Source: Saprospiraceae bacterium (GTDB lineage Bacteria > Bacteroidota > Bacteroidia > Chitinophagales > Saprospiraceae). Taken from it: a DNA stretch of 37,135 bases. The stretch's first letter is position 1, and the number at the start of each line of letters is the position of its first letter. Positions 1 through 10,384 of this stretch are shown here, in pieces. The stretch spans positions 1-37,135 of the forward strand of contig JARGNR010000061.1 in assembly GCA_029212405.1 (NCBI GenBank). Direction: 5' to 3'. A model generated the notes under the pieces. That model ran no database searches and was not told the origin of the DNA. It saw only the letters and a program-made list of their open reading frames with translations. A program made the translations under genes and the position numbers.

Positions 1-779
1 TGCAAGCCATCTCCAATTCCCTGAATGTAGGGTCTATCGGTAATTCTTTCGAAATTGACATTGTCAATCGATCTTTCTATATGGTAGGCAGTATACATTT
101 GACTATGTAAGCTTCTGTCCCAAGTGATGACTACTCGCTCTTCTTTTTCTTTCGCCTCAAAGATGATGGGCTTTTCAAGCAACTGCCATTTTTTTGCAAT
201 ACTGTATGCACCTGGTTTGGCGCCTGATTTGTTGAATGTCACTCGATATGCATACAACTTATCTTTTTCGATTGAATCATCTTCCCACCGAAGTCCTGAT
301 GCATCGGCTACAACTGGAAACATATCCGCAGCAAGAATGGTCATATTATGACGTTGACTAAAATAGGTGCTACGCTCAAAAAGATCTGCCAGGTTTGCTC
401 CTTTATAATTGGTATTTTGCCAATCTCTGTACATGGTTTTCAAAGGAAGTGCCACTTCTTCATCTTCTGGGTGAGTGGAATACCAATTTATTATTTCCTC
501 TTCGGACCAGGGACGAAGTGTATCCACTAGGACCTCGTAATTGTTTCGAACATCAGACATGTCTTTCCGAGCTATACGATAGCCGTTCAACATTCCGTAC
601 AACCACCACTCTGCATTTTTAGGTGCCCATCGCAGGACAACCTTTTCACCGTAGTGTTTGGTTTCTAAAGCAACATCTGACTCTCCAATGATCACTGTAT
701 CTTTCATGACAGTGGTGGAATCTTGTCCAGCAAGATGCATAGAAAACAAAAGAACTATTGAAAGGAAACGAAACTTCAT
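1..779 (-). CDS. Secreted FN3-like protein, 5' part only (runs off left edge)
   Basis: An open minus-strand frame from the ATG at 777-779 runs without a stop to the window edge, giving about 259 residues. It starts with a short signal peptide (MKFRFLSIVLLFSMHLAG then QDS). Two stretches look like fibronectin-type-III strands. One has a VVLRWAPKN...WWLYGMLNGYRIAR pattern at roughly residues 45-70. The other has VVITWDRS...YTAYHIERS near residues 215-240. Both show the Trp and the Tyr-x-(I/V)-x-R seen in FN3 folds. The protein is therefore predicted to be exported and possibly surface-associated. It lies downstream of the giant secreted protein gene on the same strand but is separated from it by an intrinsic terminator, so it probably has its own promoter, which I could not identify. 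The C-terminus and any sorting domain are outside the window. Specific function unknown. Confidence 0.8.
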   Translation of the reverse strand, partial: MKFRFLSIVLLFSMHLAGQDSTTVMKDTVIIGESDVALETKHYGEKVVLRWAPKNAEWWLYGMLNGYRIARKDMSDVRNNYEVLVDTLRPWSEEEIINWYSTHPEDEEVALPLKTMYRDWQNTNYKGANLADLFERSTYFSQRHNMTILAADMFPVVADASGLRWEDDSIEKDKLYAYRVTFNKSGAKPGAYSIAKKWQLLEKPIIFEAKEKEERVVITWDRSLHSQMYTAYHIERSIDNVNFERITDRPYIQGIGDGL

Positions 780-891
780 GGTACAATTTTTTAATCAACA
801 AAAGCTTTCATGTGAAGATGTACACACCTCACTTCATAACTAAGTACCCTAAACCCCAAAATTCCATAAAAAAGAATGAAAAAATCCAAAT

Positions 892-925
892 AAAAAAATC
901 AGTCATCCTCTGTGAGAACAACTGA
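892..925 (-). terminator. Intrinsic terminator of the lipoprotein-barrel-giant operon
   Basis: On the minus strand, 33 bases after the stop of the giant gene, an 11-bp stem with three G-T wobbles (arms 915-925 and 899-909) closes a 5-base loop (910-914). It is followed at once by seven T (read on minus from 898 to 892). This is a textbook rho-independent terminator layout and separates the giant gene from the partial gene at 1-779. Confidence 0.75.
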
Positions 926-957
926 CTTTAACTGCTATATATATGTTATACGTTTAC

Positions 958-3900
958 TTAATCATCTACTTCCATAGAAACATTTGAACCATATAATGAA
1001 AGCCTACTTATATTCGAATCTACTCGCTGTGTATTGTAATAAAATCGAATATTTGACGCAATAAATGGCCAGGGAGGTGGACTAAAATTATATCCACTAA
1101 ATGCTACAGCGTATATATTATCATTTTGAGTCTGACCATAGTCAATGGTAGATGCATTCCCATTGTAAATATCCGAATTGATTAGATCATTATACGCTTC
1201 AAAGGTACTCGCAAAATGACTGTTGACCTGAATAGGTGTCCAAACTTGTTCATATATTGGATTCCCATTTTTAATTATATCCAATGTCGATTCCGCCCAA
1301 TTCACAATATCTATTATGTCTTCCTTTACGTCATTCCTAACATCATACTTCAATACAACATCACTATTTATTTGTCCTGTATTAATATTTATTGATCCAA
1401 TAAAATTGGCCGAATTCAAAAATGATCCGCTAGAGTTTTGAACGATAGGAGTAGCGAAAAAACTAGAGGACTCATAGAAGTTATTCAATAGCACTGAATT
1501 CACTCCATACGTATTTGCGTGATTGGATGCATACCTTGAAGTATTGAGATAATTGAAGTCAGCTTGATCAAAATTAAAGTATGGAATTCCATAACCATAA
1601 ATTTTTTGTAACCCTGTAATCTTCATATCAATTTTTAATCGAATACGATCAATTAAAAAATCCATCTTTGGTTTTACCTTATTATCAAAATAGGTTCCTT
1701 CAAATGGATCTTCAACGAAGATTCTAGGTTGTGTAAATGCAGTGGAAGTGGAACCTGATCCATGATACAATGTTTGTGTATATCCTACAAATTCGATTTC
1801 TTCCCACGACTCATTAGATAAAGGAATGTTAATTTGATCATAGGCAGTACTATATGAAGATTCCCCATTATAAATAGGTGTTCCTACTGGATCTACCTCT
1901 AAGGTAACATCTGCCAGTTTATCTGCCAACGTCTCATACTTGCTCGTCTTAAAAACAACTAAGTGGATTAATGATTCCTGATCTCCAACATCTAAATATG
2001 AATTTGCATTATCCTCAGGATATTGTATTGAATACTCATTCTCAACGTCATATTCTGAAGTAATCGAAGAGCTTAACGAAACACTTGGATTAATTTGAAA
2101 TGCTCCCGTCAAAAATGGTGTCCCGTTATATGTTTTCTTCCGTACCAATTGAACTAAATATGTCGTATTCAAATCCAAAGCAGGGATAGGAAATTTAACT
2201 TTTTTATAGACCATATCTGATGCCCCAAGTAAATATCGGCTTACTTCATCCCCTGTATTGGCGTTTCGCCATACGATAAAGTATTGACATGAATTTCCAT
2301 TATTATCTTCTGCATACAACCTGCTTTCTCGGATGTCATAATAAAATCTCATGAGGCCATCTTTAACAGGTAAAATGATATCATTTGTGTTTATGTCTCT
2401 CCTGGTACCCCTCCACTCTTCTGGCATAAAATATCTCTGACCTCTAATTGGATTGGTATGAGTAACATATTCTTCATAAATGGGTAATGGACCTGCATCA
2501 AATACTTCAACCGTATCTTTTTGAAAATCTGCAATATATTGCCACCCATTGGATGTACGTTCCTTCGCTTTAACCTCAATATCCAACCTAAATTTTCTAT
2601 TCCCATTTTGCTGATCAGAATTCGACAGTGCATTGTCAGGCATGATTCGCACACTCCTTCTTGAACCAGAAAAAACAATGTTTCCATCCACCAATGTATC
2701 GGTCACATTGTGGAAGTCTCTATACAATCTAAAATGCTCCAAAGTAGGGGCTATTGTCCGTACAACTGTTTGCCCTGAAGGAGTAATTTCCGGAACATAA
2801 AGTTTTGCTGCATCTGGGTTTGAAGGAGATGCAACAGGCATTTTGAATGTAATCTTAGGGTGTATATATGGATTTACAGCATTATTGCCTCTATGATTGG
2901 CCCTATTGGGATACACTTTATCAATGACATCCAAGGAAAAAGGATCCGCATTATAAGGATAGCACTTATCTCCAACTTCTACTTCCACTCTCGCACTTCC
3001 TTTAATCAATCCACTCAACACACTGTAACTCACTTCCGCTTTTCCATCAATCCAAAATGGATTAGGTCCACCAGCTTGGATTAGCATAGCAGCTGCTAGG
3101 CTCAAAAACTCTACATCAATTTCTTTGCCCAAGATTTTTCCTCGTACTCCAACTGCTCCTTTTAATCCTGCAAATATTTGTCCCAGTCCATAAAAATTAG
3201 ATACTCCAGGTGGTGCGTAGGTATCTCCATCTTCCGCTGTGCACTGCATGCCTGCTACATTCATGAAAAGTAAATCCATGCCAAGTACCACTTGAAGATT
3301 CGCATAAATAATCTTCTCAAAGCTGGCATTGACCCCAACAGAGGCACCCAATGCAAATCCAGAGGTTTTATCTCCCAATTCTTCTCTTCCACCATCCGAT
3401 ACAGAAACTTCATCTCCATCATAACTACTCCCTTCTTCATCCCCACTGGAATCCTCTCGACCTTCTATAATATCCATAATGAACTCTGGAGGATCGGGTA
3501 ACGTAGTTGGTATGCCATGTCCCATCATCATATATCCGGTAATTTCTACTCCTGCTGCCTCCCCAGAGGGTTCTTCTGCACTTCCTCCTGCTGCTCCTGC
3601 CAGATTAAAAGACAGCGCTCCTCGTCCCATGTCCGTATAGGGATTCCCTAGGTAGGCATGCCAATAGGTTTTACCATCTCCACCGACACTGTAGCCTCGG
3701 TCTCGTGTCTGTTCGTGATCCACATGTCCTATAAAAATATCATGCGAGATCAATCTGTATGGATCATTGGGATTTGCAGATCCATATAACATTCCCGGTA
3801 TCACATTCAAATACATACTTCCAGTACCTCGGAATGCCGTCAATGTTTTTCCTGGAACACTAAAACGATCAAAGTACAGCGTATTGAAAGCGGCGATCCA

Positions 3901-6900
3901 CATTTTACTTCCGTCCTGCGCATCCGATCCTCCTCCAGATTCTTTTGCTGGGAATGCTAACGGTTCGGAATCCCTATCCTCTGGATTATTTGCTGGAGGA
4001 CTTGATGGTGCACCTCTTGAAAAATAACTATCTTGTAAGAGGTATAAATATCCTCCGACTGTTATCTCATTAATTCCTTGGTTGGCTGCCCAGGTGACCC
4101 GTACCAATGGATCTAATATTACCAATTTAGGATCCGCAAACGACAAGCCTGCATTAAATTTAATGGTCCTCAAACCATAGGTCCCATTTGGATAGGTGCC
4201 AGGATCATGTGAAGGCGCTGCATTCAGAGGCTGTCCTCCATTGGGCATATCGATATCATACTGTTCTGCTAAATCAGCGATACAATCATTCACTTCTTGC
4301 GCACCGCCTCCATCGGGTTCTCCATCTTCCAAATCATCATGACCTGGTAAAGGGGGTGGGTCCATATTCCAATATATTCCACCTCCCAATGCGTTAAGTT
4401 TTAAAGGACCTATTGGGATACCTGTATTGTGAGCAAATGTTCCATCTATATACCAAAATCCATGATATTCTTCTGTTCCATAATTTGTAGCGCCTGGTGC
4501 TTTGAAAGTGGCAAATCCGCCTTGCAGATCTATAAATACCTGATCCATCGCATTGACCATGACACGTCCAAAGTACCCTTCGGTAGTCCCTTCTTCCGTT
4601 TCAGTACTTTCATGACACAGACAAGCCAACAACTCCAAGAAATCCAGATCGACAGCCAATCGAGCACAATCAAATCCAACGTGGTCAAATTTGATTTTAT
4701 CCTTACCATTTGTGGTTTCTTTTTTTGTATAAATAGTCAATCCTGCCCCTGCTGCAAATCCTTGTCCACCGCTCGCAAGTGCCAAGTCAACTACAAAGGA
4801 GACCGACGGCTTTCCATCTGTTAATGCTAAACCAAAGTCACCCAAACGAATAGGAAATCCATTCATCGCACTATCTGTAGCATCTTCTTCTCCTAATCCA
4901 GAACCTTCCACCGAGCCATCTCCACTTGTGCCGGAAGAATTACTACTACCTGACCCTATTTCAGTATCACTACCCGCTACATCTCTATCTAGATTACTAC
5001 CTCCACTGGATTGATAATCATCCACTAAAGCATCAAAATCGGGTAAATATGGATCGGAAGTACATACATCCCCTACCCCCAAGCCAAGTCCAATAGCTGT
5101 TCCTTTTCCATCTTGGGCCTCTCCTTCCATAACAAAACCATCGACGGTATTGTACTGCACCTGAAAATCAGCCAGTGCCAATTTAAAATCACCAGGTATC
5201 TCTATAGGAGACTGCGCAAAGTCTACAGATAATGTAGATTTTATAAATAACTCCATCTGTGTATCGTCATCTCCAGTACCCAATTGGATACCCAAATATG
5301 AACTCGAACATACAGTTGCATCAGCCACTAACATAGGTATTCCAATCCCATCTGCAGGGGGTCGAACTACGGCTCTAAACAAATAGGCTGCATCCTCATC
5401 TTCTTCCTGAATTTGCTGATCAATCATTGCCGCATAGGTCAATCGGTCGTCTTCACCTAATACAGGAGCTCCAATTTGTCCTCCCATACCTCCACTTTGG
5501 AATGTATTCTGTAAAATACTTAGTCCAAAGGAATCTATAGACATACCCCAGCCCTTGATGTTTCCATTTTCATACGACAATAAGTTTTCTGCCGTAAAAA
5601 CAGCACTAAATTGAGGATCAATGAGCAAATTTTCTATTGTATAATATGTTCCACCAGAAGTACCATCATCCTCAGAATAAGCACTTGGTGGTTTGAATTT
5701 TAAAGTCTTCAAATAAAAGCCTGTCCAAAATTCTGGGTCGGGTAGGTCATCATAATCATAATTTTGAGGGAATATCATACCTTCCATATTTCCAGCTTCA
5801 GACAAGTCAAGAGCGGCATCAATCACTTCAAAACCCCAGCCATCAAGCCCTTTAATCTGAAAGGGATCCATAGAAAATGTCAGTAGTAAATCTGTTCGTG
5901 CTTCTCCAGGATCAGATACATAGGCATCTCCTCCACTGACTTGTAGATTCATTCCAAAGTAGCCATTGACATGCTCTCCCAACATCACTTGCCCAGTATT
6001 CGGGTCTTCCCTTAACAACATGTCCCTTGGAAACTCTGCCGACCCACTAATATTCAAGGCTTTAAACCCATTGCAGTCTATTTCCAAATAAAAAGGTTGG
6101 ATAGTGTCTAATCCGTTCACTATACCCTGTAGTCCTCCATTAAATTTTAACTCCACCTCACCGTCGATTGGAATATCTAAATCATTTGGCAAATACAATC
6201 TTGCTTCATTCCCAAATCCATCTGGTCCGATACAAATATCTTGTGCTCCCAAACCAAAATTAAACCCTGCTCCTAAAGAGGGAAGTGACATCATAAATAA
6301 GAAATCAACATCTGATGTAGTGGGTGTCAACTCAAAATCTGTAAAAGCGATATTCACTGAACTGGATTCGCCTTCTCCGTCACCACTGCTCATATTCACG
6401 TCTATTCCAAAGGGTAAATCTACTTGCCCAGTCGTCATCACATCAGAAATCATTCTTGCCTCATCTAAAAATTGTGACAATGTTCCAATCACATCAGATG
6501 AACTATTCCCAGCAATATAGTCTCCCACTTGATCCAGTAAGTTTGGATCAGAAGTTTTACCACTCACCAAACCTTGTAGGGCCTCTCCATCAGCATTTAA
6601 TCCTACATCGGTAAATGTGACGGCAATTCGAACATCATTTAAAAAGCCATCAAAAAGTGCTATTCCGTCTCCCGAGATGAGGTTGCCACTCTGTGTTGGG
6701 CTTCCTTCTACTTCAATTTCAAAATTACCCATGGTAAAAGAAGAAACCGAAGTGGGATTGGGATGAGCCGTTCCATTCGAAGGCAGTTCTGGTGAGCAAC
6801 GAGCAGCACATGGACTATTATTTCCTTGATTGGTTCCCACAATCGCTGTTTGACCCCACGTAAATAGATTAATATTCGAATAGCCATCGTTGTTCAATGT

Positions 6901-9900
6901 CTCCCCATTCGGATCTGGATCATTCGCCAATAAACGGATGGCATATGACTTTCCATTTTCAAAAGATGGAGCAACAGAATTCAATGCAATCACATATTGT
7001 GAATCCACCACATTCTCTACTTCATGGAAAAATTCAGTGCGGTTTCTAAATATGGAATCCAACCTATTTAAATCATCCTCTGGAGTTATTTCAATAATTT
7101 TAATATCGTATTCTAATCGATTACGAACTTGTGCATCTTGGAAATTTGCAGTCCATTTTACCGTAATAGGTTCGTTGGTCGCAAGTGATGAATTATTTAC
7201 TGGCTCATCAAGCACTATTGAGCCTTCCGTAAAGTAGGTTTCCACACTCTGAACACCAAATTTGAATTTCTTACCATTAATTATCATCTCACTAGTAATT
7301 ATCAATCCTGCTTCCATGACACTTTCCTCAGAAAGTTGAGCCTCGACAATTAAGTTAAGTTGAGGGGCTCCTTCATTGACCAACAATCTCGACTTTTTGA
7401 ATCGAATAGGCAGTCCATTCATTTCATCTCCATCTCGCCATGTCCCTCCACCTTCTTCTTCTACATCCAAATCCGTTTCTTCAGCAATAGTTCTGAATAC
7501 ATTTTCTCCCTCCTCGATCATTCGATCCATCATATAATCAAATGCTTCCTGCATAGATGTATAATCCAACGAAGAACAATCTATCGAATCATTGTTTTCA
7601 ACCCCAAAATAAGATCCTCTTCCATCCAACACCTCATCTGGCATCACAAAACCATCTACTGAATTGTAATGCAATTGGTAGTCGGCCAATTCCATATATG
7701 CATTGCCAGAGATGGCTGTCCCCACGCTTCCCGTATTGATATCTAAGTCTCCTTTGAGAAATACTTCGACCAATCTATCTTCAGGAATTGGACTCAATTT
7801 CATTGCTAAATACGAGCTTTGACATACACTAGCGTTGGCAATTGCCATAGGAATGTCCAAATTCTCTGAAGGCTGAACATGACCATCAAAGGTATAGTAG
7901 GTTTCCTCAGGATCGTCTGTCACTTCGTCCACTATGGCATAAAAGTCAAGGTATTCTTGATCTTCCATGACCGGTGCACCAAACTTGCCATCAATATGTC
8001 CATGTTGTAGAGTATTTTGTAATATTTTCAGTTCGAAGGTATCAATACCCAAGGACCATCCCTTAAACACTCCATCTTCTAGATTCAACATTTCATAGGC
8101 TTCAATATCCATACTCAATGCATTATCAATCAAAATATGATGAACCGCTGCCGTACCTACCACTCCATCTTCCGCATAATCTTTAGGAGTTCGTAGAGTA
8201 GCATTTTTTATATAAAAACCTTTCCATTCTTCATCTACTGTATATTCATTATCATACCCTTCAGGAAATTCAAGATCATTAGGATTTCTCGATTCTGATA
8301 GATCCAAACTGGCATTGGCCACTGTAAATCCCCAACCCTTTAGTTTTGTCAATTGAAAATCATCCATGGCAAGATCAACAATAAAATCCGTACGTGGAAT
8401 CGGGTCATTGGTTATCGAAAGTTCACTAAAATCTCTTTCATAAATGGCTGAGAAATATCCTTTTGCATTCTCTTCTTCAATCGCAAGTCCTTCTATTTCC
8501 TTTTTCAACATGGATTGTGGGAATGTCACTGTACCTGATAAATTGACGGCTTTGATTCCATCACAAACCATTTCAAAATAACAAGGACTTTGATTGTCAA
8601 TTAAATCATAGCTTCCACCTTCATCATATGTCCCTCCTTTAAACATAACAGATAGATCTCCGTCAATTGGAATATTGATATCCCCCAACAAATTGATTAC
8701 AAACTCATTCCCAAAACCATCCGGTGCTACACAAACATTGGAGGCACCGATACCCATTCTAAATCCATCGCCGAGCGAAGAAAAGTCCAACAAATTGACA
8801 AAATCCATTTCGCCTCGTTCAGGTGTCGCTCGAAAATCAATCATAGAAAAAGTAAACGCTTGGCCATCGATCTCTTGAGACAAGCCAAATGGAAGCGTGA
8901 CTTCTTCTCCATTCAAAATTTTATTTACGACTAATAAATTTGAACACACATCACTCAATGAAGCCAATACATCCTGATCCAAGGGTTGGAAATTATCAAT
9001 TATTCCTCCAATGATATCAACCATATTTCGATTGGGTTCATCGACAAGACCTATTACTTCTCCTGTCAAAGCTGCTCCTTCAGTATTCAGAGTCACCCCA
9101 GAGAATTCTACTTCTATTCTTACTTCATTTAAGAAATCCAGTCTAACTATTCCTGTTCCCGAAATGGATTGGATACCCTCTGTGACATCCGCCAATTCAA
9201 TATCATTCACGGTAAAATGCCCCATTGTAAAGGATTCAATATCCGTATAAGATTCTATGGTTGTTGTATTGGTTAATGCGGGAATTTGACACCTTTCAAA
9301 ACAGTCTACAATTTCGTTATTGCTTCCATCATCACCTCCATCATCATCCAATGGATTATTTCCAAACCAAAAAGTATTGATATTACTATATCCTTTCCCA
9401 TCAAAATATGAATCGCCATTTAGGTCAATTACTTTGACTCGTGCAGCATATAAAAATCCTTCTTGAAACTTGGGCAAGCCAAAATCAATGTCATAGATAT
9501 AACTTAAATCTGGAATGGCTTCTGTTTGATAGAATACGGCTCCACCGCTTTCTACATATTCATAAATTGGTTCATTTTCCAGTTGTTCAGGTGACAATTC
9601 ATAGAGTTCCAACACATATTCAAAATCACCAGACTGATTATTACTAGAATTATTAATCCACTGAAATGTGACAGGTACGTCAACGGCATCCCATACAGAT
9701 CCATCCAACGGGTAGACCAATTGAAGGCTGCTATGACTTATTGTAAATGGTTCACTGCAGATTTTTGGACTCAAAAACACTTCTTCCATTCTATTATAAC
9801 TCAGCAATTCAAAACACAATTGATACGTCCCTTCAGGAAGTTCTCCATCAATATCTAATGGAATATTTGGAGATCGTTCTAAGTCATTTATGGTAGCATT

Positions 9901-10272
9901 TCTATAAATATCTTCTAAATCAAAAGCAGTAAGTACAGCGACCTCTCCAGGTAAAATAGTGAGAGATTCAGAAGGGAAAAAATCTGGTGAAATTCTCGCA
10001 AATGTTTCTTCTCCGCCAGCATCTCCTTCTATTCCAGCTCGTATATAATACTCAAATTCTGTATCGGTTGTATTCTGAATAGTGATCATATAATTGGCCT
10101 GATCTCCGATCCAAACATTGTACTGTGTAGGATAAGGTGGAAATATATTCACCTCCACGCCTAAGGGTATTTGCGCATAAGATGGAGTTGCTATTCCAAA
10201 TAGGCAAACAAAAAATAACCAATGACATATTGATCTTGTCTTTTTAGATAGATGTAGTTCCGTTCTTTTCAT
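958..10272 (-). CDS. Giant secreted TANFOR / gliding-type beta-rich protein (3104 aa)
   Basis: Signal peptide at residues 1-34 (ends PSYAQ). The mature N-terminus (IPLGVEVNIFPPYPTQYNVW) and later motifs such as NPFWIDG...LIKGSARVEVEVGDKCYP near residue 2450 resemble the large Bacteroidota secreted proteins annotated as TANFOR-domain proteins. A whole ~830-residue module occurs twice, at about residues 180-1012 and 1013-1865. Each copy has an Ig/FN3-like start (YPLDGSVW / DEPVNNSSL), a paired-Cys motif (CFERC / CAARC), SFTMGxF, a GxAEFP/GTVTFP strand, ILQNTxQ...GAPV and VDGFVM. A Gly/Ser/Asp-rich linker lies near 1755-1800. A glycine-patterned beta region follows, then an Ig-like C-terminal third. 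I see no T9SS C-terminal sorting domain. It is last in an operon with a barrel and a lipoprotein, so a role in a cell-surface complex is inferred. The molecular function is unknown. Confidence 0.85.
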   Translation of the reverse strand: MKRTELHLSKKTRSICHWLFFVCLFGIATPSYAQIPLGVEVNIFPPYPTQYNVWIGDQANYMITIQNTTDTEFEYYIRAGIEGDAGGEETFARISPDFFPSESLTILPGEVAVLTAFDLEDIYRNATINDLERSPNIPLDIDGELPEGTYQLCFELLSYNRMEEVFLSPKICSEPFTISHSSLQLVYPLDGSVWDAVDVPVTFQWINNSSNNQSGDFEYVLELYELSPEQLENEPIYEYVESGGAVFYQTEAIPDLSYIYDIDFGLPKFQEGFLYAARVKVIDLNGDSYFDGKGYSNINTFWFGNNPLDDDGGDDGSNNEIVDCFERCQIPALTNTTTIESYTDIESFTMGHFTVNDIELADVTEGIQSISGTGIVRLDFLNEVRIEVEFSGVTLNTEGAALTGEVIGLVDEPNRNMVDIIGGIIDNFQPLDQDVLASLSDVCSNLLVVNKILNGEEVTLPFGLSQEIDGQAFTFSMIDFRATPERGEMDFVNLLDFSSLGDGFRMGIGASNVCVAPDGFGNEFVINLLGDINIPIDGDLSVMFKGGTYDEGGSYDLIDNQSPCYFEMVCDGIKAVNLSGTVTFPQSMLKKEIEGLAIEEENAKGYFSAIYERDFSELSITNDPIPRTDFIVDLAMDDFQLTKLKGWGFTVANASLDLSESRNPNDLEFPEGYDNEYTVDEEWKGFYIKNATLRTPKDYAEDGVVGTAAVHHILIDNALSMDIEAYEMLNLEDGVFKGWSLGIDTFELKILQNTLQHGHIDGKFGAPVMEDQEYLDFYAIVDEVTDDPEETYYTFDGHVQPSENLDIPMAIANASVCQSSYLAMKLSPIPEDRLVEVFLKGDLDINTGSVGTAISGNAYMELADYQLHYNSVDGFVMPDEVLDGRGSYFGVENNDSIDCSSLDYTSMQEAFDYMMDRMIEEGENVFRTIAEETDLDVEEEGGGTWRDGDEMNGLPIRFKKSRLLVNEGAPQLNLIVEAQLSEESVMEAGLIITSEMIINGKKFKFGVQSVETYFTEGSIVLDEPVNNSSLATNEPITVKWTANFQDAQVRNRLEYDIKIIEITPEDDLNRLDSIFRNRTEFFHEVENVVDSQYVIALNSVAPSFENGKSYAIRLLANDPDPNGETLNNDGYSNINLFTWGQTAIVGTNQGNNSPCAARCSPELPSNGTAHPNPTSVSSFTMGNFEIEVEGSPTQSGNLISGDGIALFDGFLNDVRIAVTFTDVGLNADGEALQGLVSGKTSDPNLLDQVGDYIAGNSSSDVIGTLSQFLDEARMISDVMTTGQVDLPFGIDVNMSSGDGEGESSSVNIAFTDFELTPTTSDVDFLFMMSLPSLGAGFNFGLGAQDICIGPDGFGNEARLYLPNDLDIPIDGEVELKFNGGLQGIVNGLDTIQPFYLEIDCNGFKALNISGSAEFPRDMLLREDPNTGQVMLGEHVNGYFGMNLQVSGGDAYVSDPGEARTDLLLTFSMDPFQIKGLDGWGFEVIDAALDLSEAGNMEGMIFPQNYDYDDLPDPEFWTGFYLKTLKFKPPSAYSEDDGTSGGTYYTIENLLIDPQFSAVFTAENLLSYENGNIKGWGMSIDSFGLSILQNTFQSGGMGGQIGAPVLGEDDRLTYAAMIDQQIQEEDEDAAYLFRAVVRPPADGIGIPMLVADATVCSSSYLGIQLGTGDDDTQMELFIKSTLSVDFAQSPIEIPGDFKLALADFQVQYNTVDGFVMEGEAQDGKGTAIGLGLGVGDVCTSDPYLPDFDALVDDYQSSGGSNLDRDVAGSDTEIGSGSSNSSGTSGDGSVEGSGLGEEDATDSAMNGFPIRLGDFGLALTDGKPSVSFVVDLALASGGQGFAAGAGLTIYTKKETTNGKDKIKFDHVGFDCARLAVDLDFLELLACLCHESTETEEGTTEGYFGRVMVNAMDQVFIDLQGGFATFKAPGATNYGTEEYHGFWYIDGTFAHNTGIPIGPLKLNALGGGIYWNMDPPPLPGHDDLEDGEPDGGGAQEVNDCIADLAEQYDIDMPNGGQPLNAAPSHDPGTYPNGTYGLRTIKFNAGLSFADPKLVILDPLVRVTWAANQGINEITVGGYLYLLQDSYFSRGAPSSPPANNPEDRDSEPLAFPAKESGGGSDAQDGSKMWIAAFNTLYFDRFSVPGKTLTAFRGTGSMYLNVIPGMLYGSANPNDPYRLISHDIFIGHVDHEQTRDRGYSVGGDGKTYWHAYLGNPYTDMGRGALSFNLAGAAGGSAEEPSGEAAGVEITGYMMMGHGIPTTLPDPPEFIMDIIEGREDSSGDEEGSSYDGDEVSVSDGGREELGDKTSGFALGASVGVNASFEKIIYANLQVVLGMDLLFMNVAGMQCTAEDGDTYAPPGVSNFYGLGQIFAGLKGAVGVRGKILGKEIDVEFLSLAAAMLIQAGGPNPFWIDGKAEVSYSVLSGLIKGSARVEVEVGDKCYPYNADPFSLDVIDKVYPNRANHRGNNAVNPYIHPKITFKMPVASPSNPDAAKLYVPEITPSGQTVVRTIAPTLEHFRLYRDFHNVTDTLVDGNIVFSGSRRSVRIMPDNALSNSDQQNGNRKFRLDIEVKAKERTSNGWQYIADFQKDTVEVFDAGPLPIYEEYVTHTNPIRGQRYFMPEEWRGTRRDINTNDIILPVKDGLMRFYYDIRESRLYAEDNNGNSCQYFIVWRNANTGDEVSRYLLGASDMVYKKVKFPIPALDLNTTYLVQLVRKKTYNGTPFLTGAFQINPSVSLSSSITSEYDVENEYSIQYPEDNANSYLDVGDQESLIHLVVFKTSKYETLADKLADVTLEVDPVGTPIYNGESSYSTAYDQINIPLSNESWEEIEFVGYTQTLYHGSGSTSTAFTQPRIFVEDPFEGTYFDNKVKPKMDFLIDRIRLKIDMKITGLQKIYGYGIPYFNFDQADFNYLNTSRYASNHANTYGVNSVLLNNFYESSSFFATPIVQNSSGSFLNSANFIGSININTGQINSDVVLKYDVRNDVKEDIIDIVNWAESTLDIIKNGNPIYEQVWTPIQVNSHFASTFEAYNDLINSDIYNGNASTIDYGQTQNDNIYAVAFSGYNFSPPPWPFIASNIRFYYNTQRVDSNISRLSLYGSNVSMEVDD
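4675..7233 (-). repeat. Second copy of the ~830-residue internal duplication in the giant protein
   Basis: This encodes roughly residues 1013-1865 of the giant protein. It matches the unit encoded at 7234-9735 motif by motif at a constant offset of about 830-838 residues. Examples are SFTMGNF against SFTMGHF, ILQNTFQ against ILQNTLQ, VDGFVMEGEAQDGKG against VDGFVMPDEVLDGRG, and MNGFPIRL against MNGLPIRF. Boundaries are approximate. Confidence 0.75.
7234..9735 (-). repeat. First copy of the ~830-residue internal duplication in the giant protein
   Basis: This encodes roughly residues 180-1012. It begins at the Ig-like strand set LQLVYPLDGSVW and ends just before the equivalent GSIVLDEPVNNSS of copy two. 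The copies are clearly diverged at protein level, so the duplication is old and not an assembly artefact. Boundaries are approximate. Confidence 0.75.
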
Positions 10273-10384
10273 AAATCTAATGCGTTAGAGTAGGTCTATT
10301 AATAAATACCATGCTCGGTCATTTTCCATAAAATTGAGATAGCTTCCGAATGAATTTGCGATGATGTAATCCTTATAAAACTGC

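Noticed and set aside
958-1200. T9SS C-terminal sorting domain at the end of the giant protein
   Set aside because: The C-terminus ends LYGSNVSMEVDD without the conserved CTD motifs.
4429-4824. 131-aa plus-strand open frame inside the giant gene
   Set aside because: Antisense shadow of the continuous 3104-residue frame; no RBS, signal or family feature. The same holds for the other plus-strand frames within 958-14316.
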